DNA of 64,000 bases, from positions 1,302,001 through 1,366,000 of the forward strand of contig NZ_BQME02000002.1 in NCBI RefSeq assembly GCF_022180385.2. The letters are read 5' to 3'. Below the pieces are notes generated by a model that did no database searches, was not told the origin of the DNA, and saw nothing but the letters and a program-made list of their open reading frames with translations. Position numbers and translations under genes: made by a program. Origin of the DNA: Paenibacillus sp. L3-i20 (GTDB lineage: Bacteria > Bacillota > Bacilli > Paenibacillales > Paenibacillaceae). Shown here in pieces: positions 35,385-44,529 of this stretch; position 1 is the first letter of the stretch; the number at the start of each line of letters is the position of its first letter.

Positions 35385-36476
35385 TTACTGATGAACTGAA
35401 TAACCTAATCCATTTAATAATACGATAGCTTGGTCCAAATACTCTTGATTACGGAAAGAAAGCCTCAAAATGCCCGGCACATCTTCTCTGCTCTCAATAA
35501 TTTGAAGGTTGCTAAGATTAATTCGATTATTACCCAACTCACTAGCAATCTTTCCAATAATACCTGGATGATCTGGCACGTCTACGTAACAATCATAGAC
35601 GGAATGTATCATTCCTTTTCTTCTCTCAGGCATTCTGCTTCGGAAATCTCCAGCTTTTTGGAAAGCTTCTTCAATGGAGCTGCCATCCTTTTCTTCCAGC
35701 ATGCGAACAAACTCATTCATTCCCAAGCTCCAGTCCTTAAGCAGTCTCATTAAGACAGAACGATTATCGATAAGAATATCTCTCCATAAAGTAGGGTCTC
35801 CTGAAGCGATTCTCGTTATATCACGGAAACCCCCAGCAGCAAGTGATTCATATAAGTCATTTCCTTCATTGTAGCCACGTACTTGATTGACAAGTGCAAC
35901 TGCAATAATATGTGGAAGATGGCTAATTGCGCCTACGATATCGTCGTGGGCGTCCGCATCCAGCTTTACAATATTTGCTCTTGTATGAGATAACAGATCA
36001 GTAAGGCGCTCAACTGCTTCTGGAGGTGTCGATTCATCAGGTGTAAGCACGTAGAACGCATTTTCGAGCAAATGATAAGACGCTGCCTCTACACCTGTAC
36101 GTTCAGAACCCGCCATAGGATGGCCACCAATAAAGGTTGCGTTGTTTAGTTGCAGAGATCTCGCAAACGCAGCAACTGATGACTTTGTGCTCCCTACATC
36201 CGTAACAATACAGCCATTCTTCAAGTTGCAGTCATTTAGCTTGTCCATATATTCTTGCAGATTGCCTACCGGCACGCACAAAAAAATAAAATCTGCTTGC
36301 TCGGCTGCATCCTTGATGGATGTAGTTCCAACATCAACTACACCCCTTTGTACATATTTCTCCACGGAGGACTGACGATTGGAAAATCCGATGACGTTAA
36401 TTCCCGGCTTACCCTTTAAGCAGAGCGCAATCGATCCTCCTATAAGTCCAACTCCAAATATCGCTACATTGATCAT
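35385..36476 (-). CDS. tyrA: Prephenate dehydrogenase with C-terminal ACT domain
   Basis: NAD-dependent oxidation of prephenate to 4-hydroxyphenylpyruvate for tyrosine. The N-terminal GVGLIGGSIAL (8-18) is the Rossmann loop; TDVGSTKSSV and GGHPMAGSERTGVEAA are family motifs near 92 and 118. The C-terminal 75 residues (VDVPDHPGIIGKIASELGNNRINLSNLQIIE) are an ACT domain, the likely feedback site for tyrosine. It is the last gene of the aro-trp-his-tyr array; aroE, next in B. subtilis, is absent here. Confidence 0.95.
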   Translation of the reverse strand: MINVAIFGVGLIGGSIALCLKGKPGINVIGFSNRQSSVEKYVQRGVVDVGTTSIKDAAEQADFIFLCVPVGNLQEYMDKLNDCNLKNGCIVTDVGSTKSSVAAFARSLQLNNATFIGGHPMAGSERTGVEAASYHLLENAFYVLTPDESTPPEAVERLTDLLSHTRANIVKLDADAHDDIVGAISHLPHIIAVALVNQVRGYNEGNDLYESLAAGGFRDITRIASGDPTLWRDILIDNRSVLMRLLKDWSLGMNEFVRMLEEKDGSSIEEAFQKAGDFRSRMPERRKGMIHSVYDCYVDVPDHPGIIGKIASELGNNRINLSNLQIIESREDVPGILRLSFRNQEYLDQAIVLLNGLGYSVHQ

Positions 36477-36486
36477 AACCTTTTAT

Positions 36487-37578
36487 TTACACCGTCACTT
36501 CCTGCAATACCTGCTCTAGAGCAACTATAAATTGCTTGTTTTGCTCAAGGGTACCAATTGATACCCGTATATGATTTGGATAATGTGTCCATCTTGATCG
36601 AATAATGATGCCCCGGTGCAACAACGCTTGAAATATTTCGGGAGAAGGACGTTTAACATCTACCATTACAAAATTACCGTTCGCTGGGAAATATGTCAGG
36701 CCCAGTCTGTCGAATTGCTCAGATAAATATCGGATACCTTCTACATTTTTCTCGCGGCAGTAAGTTATAAATGCATCATCTGCTAATGACGCTTTTGCAG
36801 CAGTTTGTGCCAATCTAGTTGTATTAAACGGTTCACGCACTTGATTAATAAATCGTACAACATCTGGATGACCTATTCCGTAGCCGATTCGAAGTGCTGC
36901 AAGTCCATATATTTTTGAAAATGTACGAAGCACAAGTAAATTAGTATAATCCTTAAGCATACTTACTCCGTCGCTATAGTCGGCATCATAGACAAATTCA
37001 CCATATGCTTCGTCAAGCACGACAAGTACGTGTGCAGGTACTGACTTCATAAAAGATGACAACTCATGATGTGTGACGATTGTACCTGTTGGATTGTTAG
37101 GATTACAGATCCATACAATTTTTGTCTTATCCGATACTTTGGACAACATTGCAGGCAAGTCATGTTTTCCGTCCTTTAAAGGCACTTCTACTATCGTTGC
37201 GTTTTCGATTTCTGCATTATGCTTATATTGAGAAAACGTTTCGTCAGCCATTATCGTTTCATCACCTGGCACTAGAAATGCTCTTGCAGTCATCAAAATA
37301 ATATCGCTAGATCCTGTTCCAAAAATTAAAGCATCGGTCGATACATTTAGCTTATCAGCAATAGCTGCTGTAAGTTCAACACTTGCTCCGTCTGGGTATA
37401 TATTGCAATTGGACATCTCTTCAATCATTGCACTCTTCGCGTTGTTTGAGAAGCCATATGGGTTTTCATTAGATGCTAGCTTAATGACCTCACTTAAACC
37501 AAGTTCTCTTTTTACATCTTCAACCGGCTTACCAGGTTGGTATACGGGCAGATGGATTATATTCGTTTTTGGCAACAT
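36487..37578 (-). CDS. hisC: Histidinol-phosphate / aromatic aminotransferase
   Basis: PLP aminotransferase of 363 aa. ICNPNNPTGTI lies near 155, the PLP lysine is in RTFSKIYGLAALRIGYG near 215-231, and SRWTHYPNHIRVSIGT is at the end. In Bacillus the hisC gene in this operon serves histidine, tyrosine and phenylalanine synthesis; the same dual role is likely here from context. It follows a terminator after trpA, so its level may be set separately. Confidence 0.93.
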   Translation of the reverse strand: MLPKTNIIHLPVYQPGKPVEDVKRELGLSEVIKLASNENPYGFSNNAKSAMIEEMSNCNIYPDGASVELTAAIADKLNVSTDALIFGTGSSDIILMTARAFLVPGDETIMADETFSQYKHNAEIENATIVEVPLKDGKHDLPAMLSKVSDKTKIVWICNPNNPTGTIVTHHELSSFMKSVPAHVLVVLDEAYGEFVYDADYSDGVSMLKDYTNLLVLRTFSKIYGLAALRIGYGIGHPDVVRFINQVREPFNTTRLAQTAAKASLADDAFITYCREKNVEGIRYLSEQFDRLGLTYFPANGNFVMVDVKRPSPEIFQALLHRGIIIRSRWTHYPNHIRVSIGTLEQNKQFIVALEQVLQEVTV

Positions 37579-37671
37579 TTGTTATTCACCTCATCAATTT
37601 TCATAAGTCGTTATTTACACTGTCATTCATTGTCTCATATATGCAAATCGTTTTAAAGTATTTTCACAAAA

Positions 37672-37696
37672 ACAAAATCCTCCCACTTCTGGGAGG
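37672..37696 (-). terminator. Intrinsic terminator after trpA
   Basis: CCTCCCA and TGGGAGG form a 7-bp stem with a 4-base loop (37679-37696). On the minus strand ATTTTGTTTTTG follows. The T tract is interrupted, so partial read-through into hisC-tyrA is plausible. Confidence 0.8.
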
Positions 37697-37716
37697 TCGA
37701 TGTAAAGTTTGAATTG

Positions 37717-38526
37717 TTACCCTTTAAGTCCAGCGACAAATTGTCCGATTTGATTGAGACCTTGTTCACGCGTGTCCGCATTTTCTAATAACAATTGCGC
37801 TTCCTCGATCTGGCGGACGATAGCACTTCCAACTATGACTGCGTCACATACGCCCTCGAATCGTTTTACTTGGTCCCTGCTCGAGATACCGAAACCTATG
37901 CCGATTGGTAAATCCGTGGCTTCTCTTACAGTCGCTAAGAAAGAATCTATATCACTATGGAAGTCAGTTCGGACGCCAGTTACTCCAAGTGAAGATACGC
38001 AATAAACAAAACCACGTGCTTTTTGAGAAATGCGTGTAACTCGATCCTTTGAAGTTGGTGCAACTAAAGGAATGAGATGAACATTGGCAGCTTCAGCCAT
38101 TGTACGCACCTCTTCATCTTCTTCAATAGGTAAATCCGGTATAATTAACCCGCTAATTCCTTTGGTCTGAATCAGAGCAAAAAACTTCTCTAATCCAAAT
38201 TGCAGCACAGGATTAAAATAAGTAAACAAAATAAGAGGAATTCGAACACCCTCTTGACGTGCACGATCTGCCATCTCTATGCAATTCAGAAGCGTAACCG
38301 TTGTTCCTCTTAACGCACGCTCAGAAGCACGCTGGATAACAGGTCCATCTGCTAAAGGATCAGAATATGGAACACCGAGTTCAATCATATCAGCACCTGA
38401 TTGTTCCAGTTGCTTGATGATAGCCAATGTACTATCTAAATTGGGGTCTCCAACAGTAATAAATGGAATTAATGCTGTTTTTCCCTCGTCTTTCAGTCTA
38501 GCAAATGCTGCATCGATGAGATTCAT
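37717..38526 (-). CDS. trpA: Tryptophan synthase alpha subunit
   Basis: Cleaves indole-3-glycerol phosphate to indole. The 269-aa TIM barrel contains the catalytic acids in ELGVPYSDPLADGPVIQ (48-64) with the family Glu/Asp, and IIPDLPIEED near 128. The phosphate site is VGSAIV near 233. It starts two bases after the trpB stop. It is the last trp gene. Confidence 0.97.
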   Translation of the reverse strand: MNLIDAAFARLKDEGKTALIPFITVGDPNLDSTLAIIKQLEQSGADMIELGVPYSDPLADGPVIQRASERALRGTTVTLLNCIEMADRARQEGVRIPLILFTYFNPVLQFGLEKFFALIQTKGISGLIIPDLPIEEDEEVRTMAEAANVHLIPLVAPTSKDRVTRISQKARGFVYCVSSLGVTGVRTDFHSDIDSFLATVREATDLPIGIGFGISSRDQVKRFEGVCDAVIVGSAIVRQIEEAQLLLENADTREQGLNQIGQFVAGLKG

Positions 38527-38527
38527 C

Positions 38528-39718
38528 CTATTGACCTCCCAAGTAACCCATTATGGCTTCAACGTCTTTGTCTCCACGACCAGATAAACTAACAACAATC
38601 ACTTTATCCTTATCAAGTGTTGGTGCAAGCTTGATCGTTTGAGCTATCGCATGAGCGGATTCCAAAGCCGGTATAATGCCTTCCTTACGAGACAAAAGCT
38701 GGAGCGCTTCAAGTGCCTCTGCATCAGTAATTGGGACATAATCCGCACGACCAGAATCTTTTAAGAATGCATGTTCCGGGCCTATACCTGGGTAATCAAG
38801 ACCAGCAGAAATCGAATGGGCAGGCTGAACTTGTCCATGATCATCTTGCAGTACGTAGCTGAATGAACCTTGGAATACACCATGACGTCCCTTAGTCATT
38901 GTTGCTGCATGTTCTGTTGTTTCTACACCACGTCCCGCAGCTTCAACACCAAGCAGCTTAACACCTTCATCTTGCACAAATGGATAGAAGATTCCCATAG
39001 CGTTGCTTCCGCCCCCAACCGCAGCGACAACATAATCTGGCAGTCGTCCTTCTTCTTTCAATATTTGTGCCCGTGCTTCATCACCGATAATACGTTGAAA
39101 ATCACGTACCATCATTGGATAGGGATGCGGACCTGTTACGGAACCTAAAATATAATAAGTGTCGGTTACATGACTAACCCAGTAGCGTAACGTTTCGTTG
39201 CAGGCATCCTTTAACGTACGTGTTCCAGAAGTTACCGGCACTACTTCAGAGCCAAGCAAATTCATGCGAAATACATTTAATTGCTGGCGCTTCATATCTT
39301 CTTCACCCATAAATACTTTACATTCCAAGCCAAGCAAAGCAGCAATTGTCGCTGATGCTACACCATGCTGTCCAGCGCCCGTCTCAGCAATAATTTTCGA
39401 TTTGCCCATACGTTTAGCAAGAACGCCTTGTCCAATTGTATTATTTATTTTATGTGCACCGGTATGGTTCAAATCTTCACGCTTCAAGTAAACCTTTGCT
39501 CCGCCAAGATGTTCGGTTAAACGCTTAGCATAATAAAGTGAAGTTGGGCGGCCTGAATATTTGTATAATAACTCACGCACTTCTTGTTGAAATTCAGGAT
39601 CTTTAGAATAATGCAAGTATGCTTCCTCAAGTTCTAGCAGTGCGTTCATTAACGTCTCGGGAACATATCTTCCACCGAATTTGCCAAATCTTCCGTTACC
39701 ATCTGGTACTTGTGTCAT
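38528..39718 (-). CDS. trpB: Tryptophan synthase beta subunit
   Basis: PLP enzyme joining indole and serine. The PLP lysine is in [14 protein letters not shown] near 83-96, TGAGQHGVA lies near 110 and the phosphate-binding GGGSNAMG near 231-238. The 396-aa length is normal. The ATG overlaps trpF's stop (ATGA). Confidence 0.98.
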   Translation of the reverse strand: MTQVPDGNGRFGKFGGRYVPETLMNALLELEEAYLHYSKDPEFQQEVRELLYKYSGRPTSLYYAKRLTEHLGGAKVYLKREDLNHTGAHKINNTIGQGVLAKRMGKSKIIAETGAGQHGVASATIAALLGLECKVFMGEEDMKRQQLNVFRMNLLGSEVVPVTSGTRTLKDACNETLRYWVSHVTDTYYILGSVTGPHPYPMMVRDFQRIIGDEARAQILKEEGRLPDYVVAAVGGGSNAMGIFYPFVQDEGVKLLGVEAAGRGVETTEHAATMTKGRHGVFQGSFSYVLQDDHGQVQPAHSISAGLDYPGIGPEHAFLKDSGRADYVPITDAEALEALQLLSRKEGIIPALESAHAIAQTIKLAPTLDKDKVIVVSLSGRGDKDVEAIMGYLGGQ

Positions 39719-40401
39719 GTCTCTATCACCCTTCTTACAAATAATTTGATTTTGTCGATGTCTTTGCGGCCATTACTCTCAACTCCACTTGATACATCGA
39801 TTCCGTCTGGCGAATAATTGCGTACAAGTTCCTGCACATTATTCGAATGTAATCCACCTGCTATATATAGTGGAAGGCCATAGCGTCCCGCTTCTTGCTT
39901 ATAGGACGCTATCGCTTCCCAATTGAATGGTTCACCTGTACCTCCGCCTGGAGCATCTATCAATATAGCATCGACGCTGTCATTGTAACGAAGCAGTCTC
40001 AAAGCTACATCATTGATGTTAGCATCAGATTCAATTTCAACTAGATTCGGTTGTACTGCAAAAACTTTCCACACTTGTTTTTCTGGGTATCGTTTTTTTA
40101 ACTCTTTACAATAATCTGGAGTTTCATCGCCATGCAATTGAATAACATCAAGTGGGGCTTCAGTCAAAATGTCACCGATTTCTTCGATTGTTGCATTCAG
40201 GAACACACCTACTGCTTGAGGACGTACGCCATTTGCTGTTTTCAGCTTGTGTAACGCTTGAATAAGTTCAGCAGCTGTCTCTTTATTTACTTGACGTTTA
40301 CTTTTTGCAAAAACAAATCCTACCTCATGAATAAGTAAACCATCCATCTCTGAAATGGTTTCTGCGTCCATTAAACCACATATTTTGATACGTGGACTCA
40401 T
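39715..40401 (-). CDS. trpF: Phosphoribosylanthranilate isomerase
   Basis: Amadori isomerase of tryptophan synthesis, 228 aa. The N-terminal [11 protein letters not shown] carries the catalytic cysteine, [11 protein letters not shown] lies near 88 and the catalytic Asp is in [15 protein letters not shown] near 146. GGLHSNNV and GIDVSSGVE close the phosphate site. Overlaps trpC by four bases. Confidence 0.96.
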   Translation of the reverse strand: MSPRIKICGLMDAETISEMDGLLIHEVGFVFAKSKRQVNKETAAELIQALHKLKTANGVRPQAVGVFLNATIEEIGDILTEAPLDVIQLHGDETPDYCKELKKRYPEKQVWKVFAVQPNLVEIESDANINDVALRLLRYNDSVDAILIDAPGGGTGEPFNWEAIASYKQEAGRYGLPLYIAGGLHSNNVQELVRNYSPDGIDVSSGVESNGRKDIDKIKLFVRRVIET

Positions 40402-41195
40402 TCCTTCACCGCATCCATGAGATCCTGAACAGCCTCGCTAACATTGGAATGACGCATAAAATGTTCACCTATCAGAACGCCATGAGCTCCAATAGATTGT
40501 AAATAGGTCATATCGGACCTTCCAGCAATTCCACTCTCGCTTATAATCGTAGCATGTTTTGGTATCATTCCAATTAATTGTTCTGTTGTTTTTAAATCTG
40601 TTACGAATGATTTCAAGTTTCTATTATTAATTCCGATCAAAGAAGCTTTACCGAGCTCCAGTACTGTCTCTAGCTCTTCCGCATCATGAACCTCTACGAG
40701 TACATCCATCCCAATCGACCTTGCAAGATCGTGAAACTCAGAAATTTGGTTTTTTGTCAGTATGGCTGCAATAAGGAGAATAGCATCTGCACCGATAGCT
40801 CTGGCCTCGTAAATTTGTCGATAGTCTATTGTAAAATCTTTGCGAAGCAGCGGTACTTGAACTGCTTCTTTAACTTGCATCAAATATTCATTCGATCCTT
40901 GGAAATATTGTTGATCTGTTAAAACAGAAATACAATCCGTTCCTGCCGCTTCATATGCAGATGCAATTGTTACTGGATCGAACTCAGGTCTTATTAGTCC
41001 CTTAGATGGCGAAGCTTTTTTCACTTCAGCAATCAATCCCATATTTCTCTTGCGACGAGGAAGTTGCAACGCAGCTTCGAAACCTCTGCAAGGGTCCATT
41101 CCTGCAATCTTCACTTCATATTCGGACAAATGAAAGGTTGAGGCTAGCACCTCGACTTCTGCTCTTTTCGTACTCACAATTTTATCAAGAAACAT
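40398..41195 (-). CDS. trpC: Indole-3-glycerol phosphate synthase
   Basis: Ring closure and decarboxylation of CdRP. The 265-aa TIM barrel shows IAEVKKASPSKGLIR near 54-68 (catalytic Lys), LRKDFTIDYRQIYEARAIGADAILLI near 117-142, and IGINNRNLKSF and ISESGIAGRSD later. It is a separate gene here, not fused to trpF. Confidence 0.97.
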   Translation of the reverse strand: MFLDKIVSTKRAEVEVLASTFHLSEYEVKIAGMDPCRGFEAALQLPRRKRNMGLIAEVKKASPSKGLIRPEFDPVTIASAYEAAGTDCISVLTDQQYFQGSNEYLMQVKEAVQVPLLRKDFTIDYRQIYEARAIGADAILLIAAILTKNQISEFHDLARSIGMDVLVEVHDAEELETVLELGKASLIGINNRNLKSFVTDLKTTEQLIGMIPKHATIISESGIAGRSDMTYLQSIGAHGVLIGEHFMRHSNVSEAVQDLMDAVKE

Positions 41196-42228
41196 GCGCT
41201 AACTCTCCTGTCATTTTAATAAGATCATTTAATTTAGTGAAAGCTTTACCAGAATCTAGCACTTCCGCAGCTATAGAAACACCTTCACGTGGAGATTCGG
41301 CCAGTCCTCCAACATAAATGCACGATCCCGCATTAGCAAGTACGATATCTCTGTAAGCACCTTGTTGCTCACCAGTAAAGATATTACGAATTATGGCAGC
41401 ATTAACCTCAGGAGCTCCGCCAATTACTTCTGAAATATCCCAGCGTGGCAACCCTAAATCCTCAGGTTCAATATCATATGTTGTAACTATGCCGTTCTTA
41501 AGCTCCGATATTTGTGTAGCTGCGGAAATGCTAACTTCATCAAGTCCATCATGACTGCTAACGACAAATGCATGTTTTAATCCTAGCTCTCCAAGCACCT
41601 CCGCAATCGTACCCGTACGTGAACGATCATAAATACCAAGCAATTGTCTATCGATGGGTGCAGGATTAGCTAATGGACCTAACATATTAAAAATTGTACG
41701 TATGCCAAGTTCTCTCCTAGGTGCAGCAACATGTTTAAGTGAAGGATGATATTGTTGAGAGAACATGAAGCAAATTCCAATTGCAGAGAGACACTTCGAA
41801 GCTTGTTCTGCTGTTAATGAAATACTAACACCTAAAGCTTCCAACACATCTGCGCTCCCCGTTTTACCAGAAATAGCGCGATTGCCATGCTTGGCAACCC
41901 GAATGCCTGCTGCTGCTGTTATGATTGACGATGCAGTAGATATGTTAAATTTATGAATGCCTGAACCACCAGTACCACAGGTGTCCATCACACCTTCAAA
42001 ATCAGTTTGAACTTGATTGGAATATTGCCTTATAACTTCAGCGAATCCCGCAATTTCATCCCTTGTTTCGCCTTTCATACGGAGTGCTGTGGCAATGGCG
42101 CCAATCTGAGCTGGAGAAGCATCGCCATTCATGATCATCGTCATAACCGAGTTAGAGTCTGATCTGCTTAAATGCTGACCACTGACCAGAAGGTTCAATG
42201 CCTGTTGAATTGTTATTGTCCTACTCAT
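41185..42228 (-). CDS. trpD: Anthranilate phosphoribosyltransferase
   Basis: Transfers phosphoribose to anthranilate. DTCGTGGSGIHKFNIST near 81-97 binds PRPP, and VAKHGNRAISGKTGSADVLEALG near 110-132 is the family signature. A GTG nine bases earlier at 42237 is in frame, but the ATG at 42228 is better placed relative to AAAGGCGGG (347 aa). It follows trpE by one base. Confidence 0.96.
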   Translation of the reverse strand: MSRTITIQQALNLLVSGQHLSRSDSNSVMTMIMNGDASPAQIGAIATALRMKGETRDEIAGFAEVIRQYSNQVQTDFEGVMDTCGTGGSGIHKFNISTASSIITAAAGIRVAKHGNRAISGKTGSADVLEALGVSISLTAEQASKCLSAIGICFMFSQQYHPSLKHVAAPRRELGIRTIFNMLGPLANPAPIDRQLLGIYDRSRTGTIAEVLGELGLKHAFVVSSHDGLDEVSISAATQISELKNGIVTTYDIEPEDLGLPRWDISEVIGGAPEVNAAIIRNIFTGEQQGAYRDIVLANAGSCIYVGGLAESPREGVSIAAEVLDSGKAFTKLNDLIKMTGELAHVS

Positions 42229-42229
42229 C

Positions 42230-43795
42230 TTAACCACGCCCGCCTTTCATTTCAACATCATAATCCGAATTAATGGCAACCATCACGGGTTCAACCGCAG
42301 CTTTACGGAAACTTAGCTCTGCAGCACGAATCGCCTTCAGCATTCCTTTTGCTTTATTAACTGTTTCTATATATTCACTTTCAGGTACGGAATCCCACAC
42401 GATCCCAGCTCCACTTTGGACATATGCTTTGCCGTGTTTGAAAATAATTGTTCGTATTGTAATACATGTATCCATCGTACCGCCAAAACCTAAATAACCG
42501 ATCGCACCTGCATATGCTCCTCGTGCTTCATTCTCTAGCTCAGCAATAATTTCCATTGCTCTTAGCTTAGGTGCACCAGACACAGTTCCCGCTGGTAAGC
42601 ATGACACAAAGGCATCAAAAAAGTCTTTATCCTTCCGCAGTTTGCCTGAAACGTTTGAAACGATATGCATGACATGGGAATAACGCTCGATTTCCATATA
42701 GGAATCACATCTTACCGTTCCAAACTCTGAGACACGTCCAATATCGTTTCTACCCAAATCAACAAGCATTAAATGCTCCGCACGTTCCTTCTCGTCAGCA
42801 AGCAACTCCAGTTCAAGCGCTTTGTCCTCTTCTGGTGTAGCACCTCTTGGCCTTGTACCAGCAATTGGCCTTGTCTCGACTCGATCGTTACTCACTTTAA
42901 CAAGAGCTTCAGGGGAGGTGCCTACAATAATTTCTTCGCCCATTTTTAAATAGTACATGTATGGAGAAGGATTCATCGTTCTAAGGACACGATACACATG
43001 GAGCGGATCAATATCAGTATCTATACTGAATCGTTGTGAAAGAACAACTTGGAATATATCCCCTGAGCGAATGTAATCTTTTGCGCGTTCTACGTTTGAA
43101 ATAAATTGTTCCTTCGTTAAGTTAGAACTTACTTCACCCAAATCAGGATTAAGCGGTATTGCCGAGCTTGGCGCTACCGCCATTGCAATCGGTTGCTGCA
43201 ACCTTGCAATAGTTGCATCGATCTTCGCAAGCGCCTGACCGTAAGCGATGGCGATATCACTTTCTGTTGCACCTTGCTTTACATGGACATTACCTACGAT
43301 TTGGAGTTGCTGTTTGAAATGATCGAATACGATTACTTGGTCGCAGAACATAAATTGCATATCATTCATATTTAAATCATCTACGCGATGAGCTGGTAAT
43401 TTCTCGTAGTATTGGAGCAAGTCATATCCGAAAAACCCGATCGCCCCACCAGTAAATGGAGGGAGCTCACTGAAAGAAGGACTCCGGAACGAGCGAAGTT
43501 TAGATTTCAGCAGCTCAATAGGCTTATCACGCAATATGGTCTGCTCACCTTGAACATCAAGCACCATACTACCATGTTTGCCGTATAGCTTCATAAACGG
43601 ATCTGTTCCGATGAATGAATAACGTGCCCATTTCGCACCACCCTCTACACTTTCTAGCAGGAAGGCATGATCCTCATTGGCGAAATGTTGAAATAATCTA
43701 ATTGGTGTCTCTGTATCTGCCATTACATACCTTACGATAGGTATTAAATTGTACGTACCTGCTAACTCATTAATCCTTTGCAACTCATTGGACAT
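42230..43795 (-). CDS. trpE: Anthranilate synthase component I
   Basis: Makes anthranilate from chorismate with ammonia from a TrpG/PabA glutaminase that is not in the window, as in B. subtilis. The tryptophan feedback motif LLES is in AFLLESVEGG near 47-56. The catalytic core has GDIFQVVLSQRF, the SPE in GTSPEALVKV, the GTRPRGATPEED loop and GAPKLRAMEII. The ATG at 43795 has GGAGG eight bases upstream; the upstream in-frame ATG overlaps that site. First gene after the TRAP-type leader. Confidence 0.97.
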   Translation of the reverse strand: MSNELQRINELAGTYNLIPIVRYVMADTETPIRLFQHFANEDHAFLLESVEGGAKWARYSFIGTDPFMKLYGKHGSMVLDVQGEQTILRDKPIELLKSKLRSFRSPSFSELPPFTGGAIGFFGYDLLQYYEKLPAHRVDDLNMNDMQFMFCDQVIVFDHFKQQLQIVGNVHVKQGATESDIAIAYGQALAKIDATIARLQQPIAMAVAPSSAIPLNPDLGEVSSNLTKEQFISNVERAKDYIRSGDIFQVVLSQRFSIDTDIDPLHVYRVLRTMNPSPYMYYLKMGEEIIVGTSPEALVKVSNDRVETRPIAGTRPRGATPEEDKALELELLADEKERAEHLMLVDLGRNDIGRVSEFGTVRCDSYMEIERYSHVMHIVSNVSGKLRKDKDFFDAFVSCLPAGTVSGAPKLRAMEIIAELENEARGAYAGAIGYLGFGGTMDTCITIRTIIFKHGKAYVQSGAGIVWDSVPESEYIETVNKAKGMLKAIRAAELSFRKAAVEPVMVAINSDYDVEMKGGRG

Positions 43796-43880
43796 GATAA
43801 CGACCTCCATTTTTCGCAGATCTATTTGTCTGCATTTTGATTGAAGAATAATCTACACATGTCGGAGAGGATTACAAAAT

Positions 43881-43909
43881 AAAAAAACGCCCCCGCCAAA
43901 GCAGGAGCG
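43881..43909 (-). terminator. trp leader attenuator terminator
   Basis: CGCTCCTGC (43909-43901) pairs with GCGGGGGCG (43896-43888) over nine base pairs including two G-U, loop TTTG, then seven T. It lies between the trp promoter and trpE, so it can only work as an attenuator. Confidence 0.92.
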
Positions 43910-44041
43910 CCTAAATGATGATTCTGAAGATAAGCCTATAACGATAGCTCGTTCACTGTAATGCGGTAAAGCGGAAGAGCCCACAGATAGACTTTCGTCT
44001 TTTGTGCGCAAATCAAGCTTTCCCATCAGTAATACGAACCA

Positions 44042-44110
44042 CTAACTCGCTACGCTCATTCCTAAACTCTTCTCATCTCATCTCGGCTAAAAACCCACTC
44101 GACTAATCTC
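44042..44110 (-). promoter_or_regulatory. TRAP (MtrB) binding site in the trp leader RNA
   Basis: The minus-strand RNA contains 13 GAG or UAG triplets: three (44110-44098), an 8-nt gap, then ten (44089-44042). Most are spaced by exactly two bases, some by one or four. TRAP, an 11-subunit ring, binds up to eleven such triplets when loaded with tryptophan. GAGCG at 44057-44053 can pair with CGCUC of the terminator's 5' arm, a possible antiterminator that TRAP would block. mtrB is encoded at 53967-54188. Confidence 0.85.
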
Positions 44111-44123
44111 ACTTATAATTTTA

Positions 44124-44153
44124 AATATAATTCATTGCATATCCGTACGTCAA
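44124..44153 (-). promoter_or_regulatory. trp operon promoter
   Basis: TTGACG (44148-44153) and TATATT (44124-44129) with an 18-bp spacer lie immediately after the aroH stop. The predicted transcript begins a few bases before the first GAG triplet of the TRAP site. Confidence 0.7.
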
Positions 44154-44157
44154 CCTG

Positions 44158-44529
44158 TTATTTTATATTCACTAAATCTGGACGAAGCACTTTCGCCCCT
44201 GCCAAATATACATGTTGAATCTCAGCTTGCGTTTTATCTGTGTTCACGTGCAACAAAACACGAATACAACGCTTTAGACTTCCTTTGACAGGCACTTCAA
44301 GTGCACACATTAGCGGCACATATTCCCAACCTGCTAGTTGCCTTATGCTTTGAGCAGGAAACGTTTCGTCCAAATCATTAGTAACTGTGATCATTACGCT
44401 ACATATATCCGCAGCTACTAATTCATTCTGGGCAACTACTGAACTTATCATCTCCAAAGTTGCATTTGCGATTTCTTTAGCGTCGTTCGCATCTACGGTG
44501 ATCGCTCCTCGTATTCCTCGTACGCTCAT
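44158..44529 (-). CDS. aroH: Chorismate mutase (AroH type)
   Basis: Monofunctional trimeric chorismate mutase converting chorismate to prephenate. From ATG 44529 (ATGA overlap with the aroB stop) the 123-aa protein begins MSVRGIRGAITVDAND, which contains the active-site Arg7. Arg63 and Arg90 equivalents are likely in DETFPAQSIRQL and KGSLKRCIRVLLH. The longer frame to 44577 lies within aroB and has no support. Confidence 0.95.
   Translation of the reverse strand: MSVRGIRGAITVDANDAKEIANATLEMISSVVAQNELVAADICSVMITVTNDLDETFPAQSIRQLAGWEYVPLMCALEVPVKGSLKRCIRVLLHVNTDKTQAEIQHVYLAGAKVLRPDLVNIK

Noticed and set aside
43921..44041. Possible tryptophan T-box in the trp leader
   Set aside because: The leader lacks the conserved T-box sequence (AGGGUGGNACCGCG-like); only an isolated ACCGC is present, while the GAG/UAG triplets and mtrB explain the regulation.
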